Shown: positions 16,652 to 25,428 of the stretch, piece by piece | Numbering within the stretch: the first letter of the stretch is position 1 | How the letters are laid out: every line of letters begins with the position of its first letter | Source: Acidobacteriota bacterium | GTDB lineage: Bacteria; Acidobacteriota; Terriglobia; Bryobacterales; Bryobacteraceae | DNA length: 64,000 nt | Assembly (NCBI GenBank): GCA_018268935.1 | Contig: JAFDVS010000071.1 | Span: 1 to 64,000 of the forward strand | Reading direction: 5' to 3' | The notes under the pieces: model-generated | Databases searched by the model: none | What the model saw: only the letters and a program-made list of their open reading frames with translations | Told to the model about the DNA's origin: nothing | Program-made: the position numbers and the translations under genes

Positions 16652-17539
16652 TTACAGGATTTTCGTTTCCACTTGCGAAATCAGGCGCGCCACGCCGGCC
16701 GTGTAGCGGTGATCGCTGACGGCGACGGCAACGCCATCCTCCACCCAGTCGTGCCACACACCGTCCTTGTCGTGCGATGCCGCGGTCACTGTGTATTCGT
16801 TCGGGCAGAGATGGCAGAGGAAGCGGAACACGATCTCGATGGTGTCTCCAGCGTGGCGGGGACCGAGGGCAATGTTCTCCAGTTCGGTGTTGGTGCCGTA
16901 CACTTCAAAGCCAATGCGGGTGCGGATGAGAATGCCGATCACGGGGTCTGCCACAGGGGCTTCGAATCTCACTTGAACACGGATCTGTGCTTCTTCACCG
17001 GCGCGCCAGACGGAGGCGAGTTGCCCCTGTGTGTCACGGGTTTCGAGGAGCAGCAGGGTGGCCCGGCCATCGCCACGGCGGATGGCGGGAGGAAGTGCAT
17101 GTGTCACCCCGGTAGCCAGGGTTTTGACTCGATCGGCGGTGTGGCGGCGGTATGCGTTGAGGATCTCTTTGGGGTGGCCTTTGGCCGCAAGTTTGCCTTC
17201 GTGCATCCACCACACTTCGTCGCTGAGCCACTCGATCAGGTCGAGTTCGTGGCTGACTACGAACGCTACTCCGCCGCCGCGCCGGTGGTCTTCGAGAGCG
17301 AGCGCCGTGCGGGCGCGCCCGGCCGCGTCCTGCAAGGCGAGCGAGTGATAGTGGACCACCGGCTTCGCTGTGATCTCGACTTGACCGGTGGAAGCGGCTA
17401 GTTCTCCTGTGGCCAGCCGCAGTAGCGTCTGTTTGCCGGAGCCGTTGTCTCCGATCACGCCGATGACATAACCGGAGGGCGCAGTGGCGCTGATGGGTCC
17501 TACGCGTCCCTGCGCGCATTCACGAAAGACAACGGACAT
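16652..17539 (-). CDS. Reduced ABC-transporter ATPase fused to a Wzt-like C-terminal domain
   Basis: The protein has 295 residues. A P-loop GDNGSGKQT lies at 30-38, but with Gln where Ser/Thr normally follows the lysine. The H-switch (VVSHELDLIEWLSDEV, His97) comes only about 60 residues later instead of about 150. No Q-loop or LSGGQ signature is visible, and Walker B is at most the remnant ALALED with acidic residues reversed. The second half (about 140-295) resembles the Wzt C-terminal beta-sandwich that in O-antigen ABC exporters binds the glycan end. No permease gene is nearby. It is either a decaying exporter subunit or a repurposed glycan-binding protein. It is divergent from the beta-helix gene across only 22 bp. 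Confidence 0.65.
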   Translation of the reverse strand: MSVVFRECAQGRVGPISATAPSGYVIGVIGDNGSGKQTLLRLATGELAASTGQVEITAKPVVHYHSLALQDAAGRARTALALEDHRRGGGVAFVVSHELDLIEWLSDEVWWMHEGKLAAKGHPKEILNAYRRHTADRVKTLATGVTHALPPAIRRGDGRATLLLLETRDTQGQLASVWRAGEEAQIRVQVRFEAPVADPVIGILIRTRIGFEVYGTNTELENIALGPRHAGDTIEIVFRFLCHLCPNEYTVTAASHDKDGVWHDWVEDGVAVAVSDHRYTAGVARLISQVETKIL

Positions 17540-17543
17540 ACTC

Positions 17544-17556
17544 TGCTAGTCTAGCA
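17544..17556. promoter_or_regulatory. Perfect 13-bp palindrome in the 22-bp gap between divergent start codons
   Basis: TGCTAG-T-CTAGCA is an exact inverted repeat with a single central base. It sits in the only non-coding DNA between the ABC ATPase start (17539) and the beta-helix lipoprotein start (17562), which makes it a candidate operator affecting one or both genes. Confidence 0.45.
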
Positions 17557-17561
17557 ATGAC

Positions 17562-18890
17562 ATGTTGCGGGTCATTCTGGGAATCGGATTGGTGTTCTTG
17601 ATCGGCTGCAAAGGCGATGGCAGCGTGCGCAAGGCTCTCGCCACGAAGTCAGGCGAAGTGCAACTCGGGGGCGGGGAAGTGAAGTTGAGCGCTCCTTTGA
17701 TCATTGAGGGCGCTGACAACCTTACCGTGATCGGCCTGGGCACGCAGTTCCAGGTGGATTTCGAGGGTGAAGCCGCCATCGTCATCCGCAAGAGCAAAAA
17801 CATCCGCATCGAAAATGTTTCCATCACCGGAAACCGCGAAAAGAAGGAGCACGTGTTCGGATTGCCGCCATCCGATGTGCCGATGGTGAAGTTCAATCGC
17901 GGCAACGGCATCATTATCGACGACAGCGAAGGCGTGACCATCGCCAAATCGACGATTCGCAACGTGCAGGGCTACGGCGTGCTGGCGAGCAACAGCCGCA
18001 AGGTGACGGTGGAGGAAGTGCTGGTGGGCGATTCCGGCTCCTTGAATGACAAGGGGAAGAACAACGCAACCGGCGGCATCCTTTTTGAAGAGGGCTGCCG
18101 CGATTTCACGGTGCGGCGGTCAAAGCTGCGCAACATTCGTGGCAACGGCATCTGGACGCATTCGCTCTACCGCTCGCCGCGCAACGAGCATGGCGAGTTT
18201 GCGGGCAACGATGTGCGCTATGTGGCGCGCGACGGGATACAGGTGGGACACGCCGTGGATGTGAAGGTGACGAACAACACCGGAGGCTTTATCGGGTTCC
18301 CGTCTGACCAGGTGGATCTGGCCACATTCGCAGTTCCCGTGGCTCTGGATACCGCCGGCAATGTGGAGAAGACCGTTTATTCCGGCAACAAGTTCGAAGA
18401 GGTGAACGGCAAGTGCATCGATCTGGACGGATTTCATCACGGCACGGTGGAAAAGAACGAGTGCCGCAATGCGCGCGGCGATGAGGCCTATCCGCATCTG
18501 CACTTCGCCATCGTGTTGAATAACAGCAATCCGGATATGGAATCACGCGAGATTCAGATTCTGTCGAATCGCATGCAGGGCTTCCGTTACGGCGCGGTGT
18601 TTCTCATTGGCGAAGGCCATACGGTGAAAGACAATCTGTTCACGCGGATGAACCTGGCCCATTGCGGAGATGCGCCGAAAGGCGTCTGCACTTACAAGGC
18701 GGAGGAACCGGATATGCTGCGTAGCGGCGTTTATTTCGGCCTCGGCGCGCATCGTCCTTCGCCGGCGCGGAAGAACGTGGTGGAAGCAAACACGGTTCAT
18801 GGATTCGGAATGTCCACGCGTTGTGTGGGATATGCGCCGGGAATTAAGCCGGCTGACAACACGTGGCGCGGCAATGCCTGCGCCGAATAG
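17562..18890 (+). CDS. Lipoprotein with right-handed parallel beta-helix (pectate-lyase-like fold)
   Basis: The protein has 442 residues. The leader MLRVILGIGLVFLIGC ends in a lipobox with Cys16, so it should be lipid-anchored. The body shows repeated short strands with N/G turns (NLTVIGLGTQFQVDFEG, NIRIENVSITGN, GVTIAKSTIRNVQGYGVLAS, DFTVRRSKLRNIRGNGIW, KTVYSGNKFEEVNGKCIDL), the mark of parallel beta-helix proteins such as pectate lyases and alginate epimerases. No catalytic set can be assigned. It is the first gene of a same-strand group with an MFS transporter and a heparinase II/III-like gene, so action on an acidic polysaccharide is plausible. Confidence 0.75.
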   Translation: MLRVILGIGLVFLIGCKGDGSVRKALATKSGEVQLGGGEVKLSAPLIIEGADNLTVIGLGTQFQVDFEGEAAIVIRKSKNIRIENVSITGNREKKEHVFGLPPSDVPMVKFNRGNGIIIDDSEGVTIAKSTIRNVQGYGVLASNSRKVTVEEVLVGDSGSLNDKGKNNATGGILFEEGCRDFTVRRSKLRNIRGNGIWTHSLYRSPRNEHGEFAGNDVRYVARDGIQVGHAVDVKVTNNTGGFIGFPSDQVDLATFAVPVALDTAGNVEKTVYSGNKFEEVNGKCIDLDGFHHGTVEKNECRNARGDEAYPHLHFAIVLNNSNPDMESREIQILSNRMQGFRYGAVFLIGEGHTVKDNLFTRMNLAHCGDAPKGVCTYKAEEPDMLRSGVYFGLGAHRPSPARKNVVEANTVHGFGMSTRCVGYAPGIKPADNTWRGNACAE

Positions 18891-18905
18891 TACAATTGGA
18901 GAACT

Positions 18906-20192
18906 TTGACCACGAGAATCCGTCACCGCGTGCTCGCGGCCTGTATCGCTCTGGGTGCGATCACATACATGGACCGCGTCGCGATTTCCATTACGTCGAA
19001 AGACATTGCCAAGGAGCTTGGGCTAAGCGACTACCAGATGGGATTCGTCTTTAGCGCTTTCACCATGGCTTACGCCGCATTCGAAATCCCCACCGGCTGG
19101 TGGGGGGACCGGATCGGCACCCGCGCCGTACTGACACGCATCGTCGCGTGGTGGTCGGCGTTCACCATTTTCACCGCGTGGGCATTCAACTACACCAGCC
19201 TGCTGACGATCCGGTTTCTGTTCGGCATCGGGGAAGCGGGCGCATGGCCGAACGTGGGCCGCACGCTGTCGCGCTGGTTTCCCCTGCATGAACGCGGCCG
19301 TGCGCAAGGCATCTTCTTTACCGGAGCGCACGGCGGTGGTGCAGTGACTCCGCTGCTGGCCACGTTTCTGCTCTCGTTTATGGATTGGCGCGGCGTATTC
19401 ATCATCTTCGGATGCATCGGGTTCTTTTGGGCGGCGGCCTGGTATTACTGGTTCCGCAATGAGCCATCGGAGCATCGCAGCGTGAGCAAGGAAGAACTGC
19501 AACTGATCGAAGCGGGGCGGGGCGAAGCCGGGAATCATGATCTGAAGCATGTGCCCTGGGGGCGCATTCTCGGCAGCCGCAATGTGCTGCTGCTGTGCGT
19601 TGCCTATTTCACGCAAAGCTACGGCTTCTATTTCTTCATCACCTGGCTGCCGACGTACCTGGCGCGGGAACGCGGCTTCGAGGCGATAAGGCTCGGCCTC
19701 TACGCGGCGCTGCCGTGGATCTGCTGCGTGATCGCCGATATCTTTGGCGGCATCACCACCGACATCATGAGCCGCAAGCTGGGTGTACGGTTGGGGCGCG
19801 GGCTGGTGGCGGGCAGTTCGTACGTGCTGGCTTCCATCTGCATGGTGGCGGGCACGGCCGCCGATGAACCGCGCACCGCGGCGCTGCTGCTGGCGCTATC
19901 GGCGGGATGGGCCAGCTTTCTGCTTGGCGCCACATGGAGCACGTGCCTGGATATCGCCGGCCCGAACGTGGGAATTGTCGGCGCATGCATGAATACGGCC
20001 GGACAGATCGGGGGGATACTGAGCCCCATCGTGATCGGCTTTGTGCTGAAGACATGGTCGAACTGGACGATGCCGTTGTATGTCACCGGCGGGCTGTTTT
20101 TGTTAGGGGCATTCTGCTGGCTGTTCATCGATCCACGCGTACATATCACCCCAAGTGAGAAACCGTTGGAAGCAGGCGCGGCTCGCGCCTAA
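18906..20192 (+). CDS. MFS transporter, anion:cation symporter type (hexuronate/sugar-acid-like)
   Basis: The protein has about 428 residues with twelve predicted spans. The N-terminus (ITYMDRVAISITSKDIAKEL, GWWGDRIGTRAVL, RFLFGIGEAGAWPNVGRTLSRWF) is typical of the ACS subfamily, which includes ExuT- and GudP-like transporters of hexuronates and sugar acids by proton symport. The best start is a TTG at 18906 with GGAG four bases upstream; the next ATG (18969) would cut off part of the first span. It sits 15 bp after the beta-helix gene and 29 bp before the heparinase-like gene, which suggests a locus for breaking down a uronate-containing glycan and importing the product. Confidence 0.85.
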   Translation: MTTRIRHRVLAACIALGAITYMDRVAISITSKDIAKELGLSDYQMGFVFSAFTMAYAAFEIPTGWWGDRIGTRAVLTRIVAWWSAFTIFTAWAFNYTSLLTIRFLFGIGEAGAWPNVGRTLSRWFPLHERGRAQGIFFTGAHGGGAVTPLLATFLLSFMDWRGVFIIFGCIGFFWAAAWYYWFRNEPSEHRSVSKEELQLIEAGRGEAGNHDLKHVPWGRILGSRNVLLLCVAYFTQSYGFYFFITWLPTYLARERGFEAIRLGLYAALPWICCVIADIFGGITTDIMSRKLGVRLGRGLVAGSSYVLASICMVAGTAADEPRTAALLLALSAGWASFLLGATWSTCLDIAGPNVGIVGACMNTAGQIGGILSPIVIGFVLKTWSNWTMPLYVTGGLFLLGAFCWLFIDPRVHITPSEKPLEAGAARA

Positions 20193-20221
20193 CCCGCGGC
20201 AAGAGTCCAAAGGAGAACAAC

Positions 20222-22702
20222 ATGGATAGTCGTATTGTAATGACAGTTCCGTTCCGACGGGCATTCGCCGCCGTGGTGCTTGCCCTCTCCATTCAGGCCG
20301 CCGCCAAGGCTGCGCAGCCTGTGGTCAACTCACATCCCAGGCTGCTGTTGAGCACAGCGGAGAAGAACCGTTTGCTGGCGAAGAGAACCGCCAACGATCC
20401 TGCCTGGTTGGCCTTGAAGGCCCGCGCGGACTCACTGGCCACCTTCCCTGTCGCACAGTACAAGTTCGCCACCAGCGACGCTGCTCGTGAGAACACGATC
20501 TTCTATACGTATCAGGGCGAGGGTTGGCTGGAGGCCACATTGCCGCTGGCGTTTGCCTATCAGATGACCGGTGACACGAAATACTCGAATAAACTGATCG
20601 AGCTTGCGCAAGAGATGATTCGTGCGCAGAGCGACCCGGACAACAATCCGCCGAATGGGCAACCGCCGATTCAACTGGACAGCTACTATGCATCGAGAAA
20701 CGTTGCGCCCGTGCTGGCCTTCATCTATGACTTCTGCTACGACCAGTTGAGCAACTCGCTGAAGACGCAGATCGTGACGCTGATGAACGCCTACTATGAC
20801 GACGTCAGTGTGAATGGGTATCAGGCGCAGGAGTACAGCAGCGCCGCGGATGGAAACTACTTCGGAGGACACCTGTTCGGTGTGGGGCTGATGGGTTACG
20901 CCTCATTCGGCGACAATCCGCGCGCGCAGGAGATGATTGAGTGGGCGCGCATTCGTTTCGATGGCTCGCCGGCCCCCACCGTGCCTGCATCGAAGAAGCC
21001 CGAAGCCTGGCGCACGCAGGTTTTTGAAGGCGGAATGCGTCCCGCCGCGGCGCTGGATTACAATGGCCCGCCGATCACGGGTGCGCCGTTCAAGAGCGGG
21101 TTTGACTTCCAAGCCTGGTCGTACGGATCGGAAGAGTTCGGCCGCATGATCGACTACATGCTGATTGTGAAGAGCGCCACCGGAGAAGATCTGATCACCC
21201 CTTATATCCACTGGTTTTCGCAGATTCTACGGGCGGAGAAGCATGCGCTGTTCCCGAACCGTTTTCTGATTGATCCAACAGGAGACTGGGGCGGATATCA
21301 GGGCGCGGTGATCTCGAAAGGGCTCCCGACGCAGTTGGCATTCCTCCTGGCGGGGACGCCGGATGGACCGGGTGCGCAGCAATTCCTCAATTCGGGAATT
21401 GCCGAGCCGAACATTCCAGGAGTGCGGGTCTTTGCGGCTCCCGAGTGGCTGAACTTCTACTATGGAGATACTTCACGGCCCGCGGCGGAGTTGGTGCTTC
21501 CTCCTCATTACACCGCGTTCGCGCCCGCCTATCCCAAGGGTGGCCGCAGCCCGGAGAACACGAATGGAGCGGTGCCGTACTTCCTGATGCGCAGCGACTG
21601 GAGTGACTCGGCTGTGTGGGCTTCGATCATGATGGGGTCGCAGTGGTGGGGCGATCACCAGCACTACATGGCCGGCCATATGGTGATCGCGCGCGGAGGC
21701 GATTACCTGCTGGTGAGCGCCGCCGATTGGAAGACGGATGTGGACGGAGACGGCAATCCGATCCGTGGCGCTTCCGGCGTTCTGGGAGACTCTTCGCAGT
21801 TGCTGCAGTCCGCGCTGAACAACACGCTCTACTTCGATGATTACGGAGATTTCCAGGGCCTGGACGATCGAGCCAGTGGTGGGCAGGGGCCGATGGGCAT
21901 CGACGAAGTAGTGGCCAATGAGTCGAACCAGGACTTCACCTATGTTCGCAGCGACCTGACCACGGCCTATCACCGTTCCGGTGATCCGGATGATACGCCT
22001 AATCGCAAGCTGGAGTTTTTCTATCGAAACTTCGTCTACCTGCGCGACGCGAACCTGTTTGTTGTTTACGATCAGGTTCGGGCGAAGACGTCGACCAACC
22101 GGAGAGGTCCGTACCAGAAGCATCTCCGCTGGCACCTGCCGAACACGCCAACGATCACGGGATCGATGGCACGGCTCGACTACGGACAGTCGCGGCTTTT
22201 CATCGACACGGTGCTGCCGGCAAACGCGAGGCTCACGGTGGTGGACGAATGGACGAATCCCGATCCATGCAATGGGACGGACCCGGCCTGTGTCCCGTTT
22301 GAGGCGAATGCCGGCACATTTCGAATCGAGGTGCGCGATCCGCAGAACTCGCTGGATACATCCTTTCTGACGGTATTGCAGGCGGGCTCAAACTCAAGTG
22401 CCGCTCCCACGAGCATGGCGATCACATCGGTGGATAACAAGATGTCGGGCGTCTACATCACCACTGCGGCGGGCTCGCGCAGCCTGGCGCTGTTCAATGC
22501 GCAGAGTGGACAGACGCCGGCGCCGGTCACGGAAACCTCCTATCGTGTTTCCGGATCGGGCGCTATCACGCACACGCTGATGGGACTGGTTCCAGGCGCG
22601 CGGTATACGGTGGTATCCACGAACGGAGTGATACAAGTGACCCAGAGCGCGAATGGAGACAAAACAGCATCCGCCGCGGGAGTGTTGCGATTCGTGTTGT
22701 GA
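20222..22702 (+). CDS. Secreted heparinase II/III-like polysaccharide lyase
   Basis: The protein has 826 residues. ATG 20222 follows AAAGGAGAACAAC, and a signal peptide (FAAVVLALSIQAAAKA) covers about the first 32 residues. The N-terminal half is helical and resembles the alpha/alpha toroid of heparinase II/III-like lyases (HPRLLLSTAEKNRLLAKR, SYYASRNVAPVLAFIYDFCY). The middle contains the conserved region SQWWGDHQHYMAGHMVIARG, where the family's metal- and substrate-binding histidines lie, followed by beta-sandwich sections. It would cleave uronic-acid-containing polysaccharides by beta-elimination. Its placement after the beta-helix and MFS genes supports a small polysaccharide-utilisation operon. 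Exact substrate unknown. Its stop codon lies one base from the stop of the convergent nth gene. Confidence 0.82.
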   Translation: MDSRIVMTVPFRRAFAAVVLALSIQAAAKAAQPVVNSHPRLLLSTAEKNRLLAKRTANDPAWLALKARADSLATFPVAQYKFATSDAARENTIFYTYQGEGWLEATLPLAFAYQMTGDTKYSNKLIELAQEMIRAQSDPDNNPPNGQPPIQLDSYYASRNVAPVLAFIYDFCYDQLSNSLKTQIVTLMNAYYDDVSVNGYQAQEYSSAADGNYFGGHLFGVGLMGYASFGDNPRAQEMIEWARIRFDGSPAPTVPASKKPEAWRTQVFEGGMRPAAALDYNGPPITGAPFKSGFDFQAWSYGSEEFGRMIDYMLIVKSATGEDLITPYIHWFSQILRAEKHALFPNRFLIDPTGDWGGYQGAVISKGLPTQLAFLLAGTPDGPGAQQFLNSGIAEPNIPGVRVFAAPEWLNFYYGDTSRPAAELVLPPHYTAFAPAYPKGGRSPENTNGAVPYFLMRSDWSDSAVWASIMMGSQWWGDHQHYMAGHMVIARGGDYLLVSAADWKTDVDGDGNPIRGASGVLGDSSQLLQSALNNTLYFDDYGDFQGLDDRASGGQGPMGIDEVVANESNQDFTYVRSDLTTAYHRSGDPDDTPNRKLEFFYRNFVYLRDANLFVVYDQVRAKTSTNRRGPYQKHLRWHLPNTPTITGSMARLDYGQSRLFIDTVLPANARLTVVDEWTNPDPCNGTDPACVPFEANAGTFRIEVRDPQNSLDTSFLTVLQAGSNSSAAPTSMAITSVDNKMSGVYITTAAGSRSLALFNAQSGQTPAPVTETSYRVSGSGAITHTLMGLVPGARYTVVSTNGVIQVTQSANGDKTASAAGVLRFVL

Positions 22703-22703
22703 G

Positions 22704-23381
22704 TTACGCCAGTTTGTCTTTGGCGTAGCAGATGGCTGCAATCGGGCAATCACTGCAGCGCGGTTTACGCGCGACACAGATGTTGCGCCCGAAGTGGATC
22801 AACTGGTGGCTGAAGAGAATCCAGCGGTTCTGCGGAAGGAGTTTGGTGAGATCCTGTTCGATCTTCACCGGGTCCTGGTTCTTCGTGAGATCGAGGCGGT
22901 TGGCAATGCGCTGCACATGCGTATCCACGACAACGCCCGATGCGATTCCGTAGGCAGTGCCCAGCACCACATTCGCCGTCTTGCGCGCGGCGCCGGGGAT
23001 GGTGAGCATTTCATCCATGGTGCGCGGGATCGTGCCGCCGAAGTGATCCTGCACGCGCCTGGCAGCGCCGATGATGGAGCGCGCCTTGTTGTTGAAGAAT
23101 CCGGTAGAACGGATATCCTGCGCCAGTTCGTCCTGATTGACGGCCGCGAAATCGGCGATGGTGGGGTACTTGGCAAAGAGACCGGGAGTCACTTTGTTCA
23201 CTCGCTCATCGGTGCATTGAGCGGAAAGAATCGTCGCCACCAGCAATTGCCACGCGTTTTCATGATGCAGAGCGCAGGTGACGTTGGGATAGAGCCGGTC
23301 CAGTCCGGCGAGGATGATGTCGAGCCGGGCTTTGCGCTCGGCGGCTGTTTTTGGCTTCGGCAATGCCCTAAAATAACACAT
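22704..23381 (-). CDS. nth: Endonuclease III (DNA glycosylase/AP lyase)
   Basis: The protein has 225 residues, close to the usual 211. It carries the helix-hairpin-helix IPGAARKTANVV with catalytic Lys134, Asp153 in VVDTHVQR, and the [4Fe-4S] motif C-x6-C-x2-C-x5-C at Cys202, 209, 212 and 218. All key residues are present, so it should remove oxidised pyrimidines and nick the abasic site. The hairpin has Ala for the usual Gly (PGAARK). The ATG at 23381 has no ribosome-binding site; a TTG at 23363 (MPKPKTAAERKAR) is an alternative start nearer the conserved region. Its first base is shared with the start of the divergent membrane-protein gene. Confidence 0.93.
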   Translation of the reverse strand: MCYFRALPKPKTAAERKARLDIILAGLDRLYPNVTCALHHENAWQLLVATILSAQCTDERVNKVTPGLFAKYPTIADFAAVNQDELAQDIRSTGFFNNKARSIIGAARRVQDHFGGTIPRTMDEMLTIPGAARKTANVVLGTAYGIASGVVVDTHVQRIANRLDLTKNQDPVKIEQDLTKLLPQNRWILFSHQLIHFGRNICVARKPRCSDCPIAAICYAKDKLA

Positions 23382-24886
23382 TGCGCGAGAAGCTCATTTT
23401 GATTGTGGGAGCCGCTGTGGCGTTCGCCGCGGCGCTGGCCGGGCCGTTTCAATTCGACGATTTCTCCCTGCTGCGAGACCCCGTGGTTACCGCGCCCGAT
23501 GGCTGGTGGCGGTGCTGGTTGCCGCTGCAAACGCGGCCTCTTACCTGGTTCAGCTACTGGCTCAATTTTCAACTGCACGGCGATGCCGCGTTTGGATTTC
23601 ACCTGGTGAACTGGCTGCTGCACCTGGCGTCGGTGTGGATCGCCTTCGGAGCGTTGCAGCGGCTGATCCCTCGCCCGGTTGCGTTCACGGCGGCGGCAAT
23701 CTTCGCGGTCCATCCGATTCAGGCTGAGGCGGTGAGCTACATCTTCGATCGGGCTACGTTGCTGATGGCGTTGTTGTGTCTGCTCTCGTTCGACCGGTGG
23801 CTACGCGGGCGGCACTGGCAAGCTGTGTTGTGCTTTGCCGGGGCGCTGCTGGCGAAAGAGGAATGCGTGAGCTTTCCGCTGTTCTATCTCTTGCTGCATT
23901 TTTCCATATCGCGCAACGCGGCGGAACGCAGGCCGATTGCAGTGATGCTGGTTTGCTCATTGCTGGCCGGCGTGCGCGTGCTGTGGGCCTCCACGGTGAT
24001 TGCAGGATCGGGCGCGGGCTTGCAGGCGGGCATTGCGCCGCTGGCCTATTTCCAGACGCAAGGCGTGGTGCTGTGGCGCTATCTGCGATTGCTGGCGGCC
24101 CCGTTTGGCTTCAGCATTGAGCCGCCGATCGGGCCCACGACAGGCTGGCTGCCGGTGGTGGCCTGGGCGGGCATCGCGGCACTCTGCTGGCTTGCGGGCA
24201 AACACTTCGCGCGGGCACGCGCCGGATTCTGGGGTCTGGCCGCATTGGTGTGGATTGCGCCCAGTTCCACCATTCTGCCCGCCGCGGACCTGGCCGCCGA
24301 CCGGCGCATGTATCTGCCCGTGCTGGCGCTCGGCGTGGTGTTGGGCTTCCTCATCGAGAGCAAACCACGCTGGGTGCTGATGGCGCTGATGGCGATTTGG
24401 ATTCCCATCTCGATGCGGCAGGCCTACGTCTGGACCAACCCGGAGCAGCTTTGGTCCGAAGCGCTCTACTTCGCTCCGGACAAAGTACGTCCGCGCATTC
24501 AGCTCTCGCGTGTAATCGAAGATCCGCAACAACGCGTCGCGCTGCTGAAGGAAGCAGAAAGTATTGCACCGGAGGATGCAGCCGTGGCATCGGAACAAGG
24601 GAGAGTGCACCTGGAAGCGGGCCAACCGGCCGAGGCCCTGGCTGCGTTTGGGCGGGCCCTGGCGCTGCTTCCGAACGATCCGCTGGCGATCAACAACCGC
24701 GGTGTCGCACTCTCGCAGTTGAATCAAACAGAGGCGGCGCGGGCCGATTTCGAGCGCGCGCTACGGGGAGACGCATGTCTGTTCGAGGCCCGTTACAACC
24801 TATTCAAGATGGGCGTGAGAACCCCATTGCCGGCGGATTGCCGCTATACTCCGGAACAGCAGCGCCTGCTGGCCCCATCGCAATGA
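23381..24886 (+). CDS. Polytopic membrane protein with C-terminal TPRs, TMTC/GT-C glycosyltransferase-like
   Basis: The protein has about 501 residues. Ten or so hydrophobic spans precede TPR helices (SRVIEDPQQRVALLKEAESI, EALAAFGRALALLPNDPLAI). Near the N-terminus FQFDDFSLLRDPVV resembles the acidic first-loop motif of GT-C transferases, and HPIQAEAVSYIFDRATLLMALL matches the TMTC/DUF1736 signature. Such proteins transfer sugars from lipid carriers onto extracytoplasmic targets; here the activity is inferred. The start is uncertain: TTG 23381 shares bases with the divergent nth start and lacks a ribosome-binding site, while the TTG at 23399 follows GAGAAG. Its TGA overlaps the ATG of the SRPBCC gene (ATGA). 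Confidence 0.75.
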   Translation: MREKLILIVGAAVAFAAALAGPFQFDDFSLLRDPVVTAPDGWWRCWLPLQTRPLTWFSYWLNFQLHGDAAFGFHLVNWLLHLASVWIAFGALQRLIPRPVAFTAAAIFAVHPIQAEAVSYIFDRATLLMALLCLLSFDRWLRGRHWQAVLCFAGALLAKEECVSFPLFYLLLHFSISRNAAERRPIAVMLVCSLLAGVRVLWASTVIAGSGAGLQAGIAPLAYFQTQGVVLWRYLRLLAAPFGFSIEPPIGPTTGWLPVVAWAGIAALCWLAGKHFARARAGFWGLAALVWIAPSSTILPAADLAADRRMYLPVLALGVVLGFLIESKPRWVLMALMAIWIPISMRQAYVWTNPEQLWSEALYFAPDKVRPRIQLSRVIEDPQQRVALLKEAESIAPEDAAVASEQGRVHLEAGQPAEALAAFGRALALLPNDPLAINNRGVALSQLNQTEAARADFERALRGDACLFEARYNLFKMGVRTPLPADCRYTPEQQRLLAPSQ

Positions 24887-25428
24887 ACGCCTACACTCTT
24901 CGCTGCCAGATGCTGGCTCCGGTCTCCATTCGCGATGCGTTCGCGGTGTTTGAAGATCCGCGCAACCTGGCGCGCATCACGCCGCCGTGGCTCAACTTCC
25001 GCATCGTGTCTCCCGACCCGCGAATGCACAAGGGCGCGGAATTCGATTACATCTTCCGCTGGAAGGGACTGCCGTTGAAATGGCGTACGTTGATCACGGA
25101 ATACGAACCTCCGTTTTTCTTTGTGGATGAGATGCTGAAGGGGCCGTACGTCTACTGGCGGCACCGGCACACGTTCCATCCGGGCGAGGAAGGAACGGTT
25201 GTGACCGATGAAGTCGACTACATGCTGCCATTGGGAAAGCTGGGCGTGGTTGCCCATCAATTGATCGTGGCGCGGCAGCTTAAGGAAATTTTCCACTACC
25301 GCCAGTTATCGCTGAACGAGATTCTCTGCGGGGGCAAGGCGCATTGGACGGAGCCGTCTATTGCTCCTTCACATCGAACTCCGCCTGAAGGAACTGCCAG
25401 TCCGGGAACTCATACGCCCGCAGCTTAG
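24883..25428 (+). CDS. SRPBCC-superfamily ligand-binding protein
   Basis: The protein has 181 residues. The ATG overlaps the preceding stop by 4 bp. Residues 1-150 follow the START/Bet v 1-like pattern of COG4276 proteins: VSIRDAFAVFEDPRNLARITPPWLN, then strands with GAEFDYIFRW and EDG-type loops, then a long C-terminal helix (KLGVVAHQLIVARQLKEIFHYR). These proteins bind apolar ligands; the role here is unknown. After ILCGG an extra 30-residue tail (KAHWTEPSIAPSHRTP...) reads into the 3' end of the convergent zinc-ribbon gene, overlapping it by 71 bp. That tail may be an accident of lost stop codons rather than part of the fold. Confidence 0.8.
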   Translation: MNAYTLRCQMLAPVSIRDAFAVFEDPRNLARITPPWLNFRIVSPDPRMHKGAEFDYIFRWKGLPLKWRTLITEYEPPFFFVDEMLKGPYVYWRHRHTFHPGEEGTVVTDEVDYMLPLGKLGVVAHQLIVARQLKEIFHYRQLSLNEILCGGKAHWTEPSIAPSHRTPPEGTASPGTHTPAA

